Below are positions 63,621 to 64,000 of a stretch of DNA of 64,000 nucleotides, in pieces. The position numbers were made by a program, and so were the translations under genes. Every line of letters begins with the position of its first letter. Position 1 is the first letter of the stretch. The notes below the pieces were generated by a model. It was not told the origin of the DNA and did no database searches. It saw only the letters and a program-made list of their open reading frames with translations. Origin of the DNA: Blautia schinkii DSM 10518 (GTDB taxonomy: Bacteria > Bacillota > Clostridia > Lachnospirales > Lachnospiraceae); the NCBI GenBank assembly GCA_000702025.1, contig JNKJ01000003.1, positions 248,001 through 312,000 on the forward strand, in the 5' to 3' direction.

Positions 63621-64000
63621 CTACCATTCGGCCCAGTTTTTAAATACTTCATACACATTTTGGGGTGCTGCACCGGGGCCGAACTCACATTGGGCAATAC
63701 AGCCGCCTTGTTTCCACAGAGTTTCCCGGACCTTAGAAACCGCAGCCTGGATGTCCCCGGCCGTTCCCTCCACAAGGAGGTGCTGCCGGTCCATCTCGCC
63801 CCAGAAGGTAATTTTCCCTGCCAGAGGCGCCAGCTTATCAATCCCTATACAAAATATCTGGGAGTTCACAGCATCCACTCCTATCTCAGCGAAATCAGGA
63901 AGAATATCCAGAATATAGCCGTCGGAGTGCATGAATACCTTCTTATTATATTTTTTCCCTATTTCCGCATAATCCTTATACATAGGCTTGAAAATCTGAC
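63621..64000 (-). CDS. UroD-superfamily protein with HxD motif, C-terminal part (partial)
   Basis: The reading frame is open to the window edge, so this is the 3' end of a longer gene. It contains FMHSDGYILDILPDF, with HxDG in place of HxCG as in the protein at 57296, and the C-terminal AQCEFGPGAAPQNVYEVFKNW. It is the fifth UroD-superfamily protein of the cluster and the first in the direction of transcription among those visible. The N-terminal half lies outside the window. Confidence 0.8.
   Translation of the reverse strand, partial: QIFKPMYKDYAEIGKKYNKKVFMHSDGYILDILPDFAEIGVDAVNSQIFCIGIDKLAPLAGKITFWGEMDRQHLLVEGTAGDIQAAVSKVRETLWKQGGCIAQCEFGPGAAPQNVYEVFKNWAEW

Overview
The window looks like a chromosomal segment of a gut-type Clostridia, most likely Lachnospiraceae. 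This is inferred from gene content: LplB/LplC-type sugar permeases, a YedF selenium locus, YG-rich wall-binding proteins, many GGAGG ribosome binding sites, and corrinoid methyltransferase homologues next to glycosidases. No rRNA or tRNA gene, intact insertion sequence or CRISPR array was seen. Almost all genes lie on the minus strand in long co-directional runs.

Layout. 1-3550: end of an Rpn/transposase-like gene, then a selenium locus (LysR regulator, YedF, cysteine desulfurase-like enzyme, DUF3343 protein). 3551-8573: PadR/DUF2812 pair, GH78 alpha-L-rhamnosidase, an 18-bp tandem repeat, a degenerate Hpt-like protein and a secreted transglutaminase-like protein. 8849-14629: an ABC exporter, then an ABC ATPase/FtsX permease pair with a histidine kinase and response regulator. 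14815-25905: an arabinoxylan locus with solute-binding protein, two permeases, GH51 arabinofuranosidase, GH120 beta-xylosidase, two tandem secreted esterases and a divergent LacI regulator. 26004-31723: an ABC importer with a DUF3798 binding protein, substrate unknown. 31961-44046: a cell-surface island with a dlt-like set (MBOAT, SGNH, adenylation enzyme, carrier protein) and secreted transglutaminase, SH3, leucine-rich and wall-binding proteins. 44356-49137: an alcohol dehydrogenase remnant, a second GH51 enzyme, a Gfo/Idh/MocA oxidoreductase and a TetR/flavodoxin pair.

49171-64000: one long operon with an LplABC-type importer, a corrinoid protein, five UroD/MtaA-superfamily proteins (the last cut by the window edge), a GH38 mannosidase, a GH43 enzyme and a protein with a C-terminal CxxCxxxxC cluster that resembles corrinoid-activating enzymes. 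This is the most interesting locus. It has the parts list of a corrinoid-dependent methyl-transfer system merged with a glycan-uptake locus, and I propose that it demethylates O-methylated sugars. That function is inference.

Regulation is unusually readable. Four near-identical palindromes centred on TTAACGTTAA sit at promoters of the arabinoxylan operon, both esterases and the distant second GH51 gene. At two of these the palindrome overlaps the -10 box of a TTGACA-N17-TAATCT promoter. The adjacent LacI protein is the obvious candidate repressor. PadR, TetR and LysR genes each carry a dyad at their own promoter.
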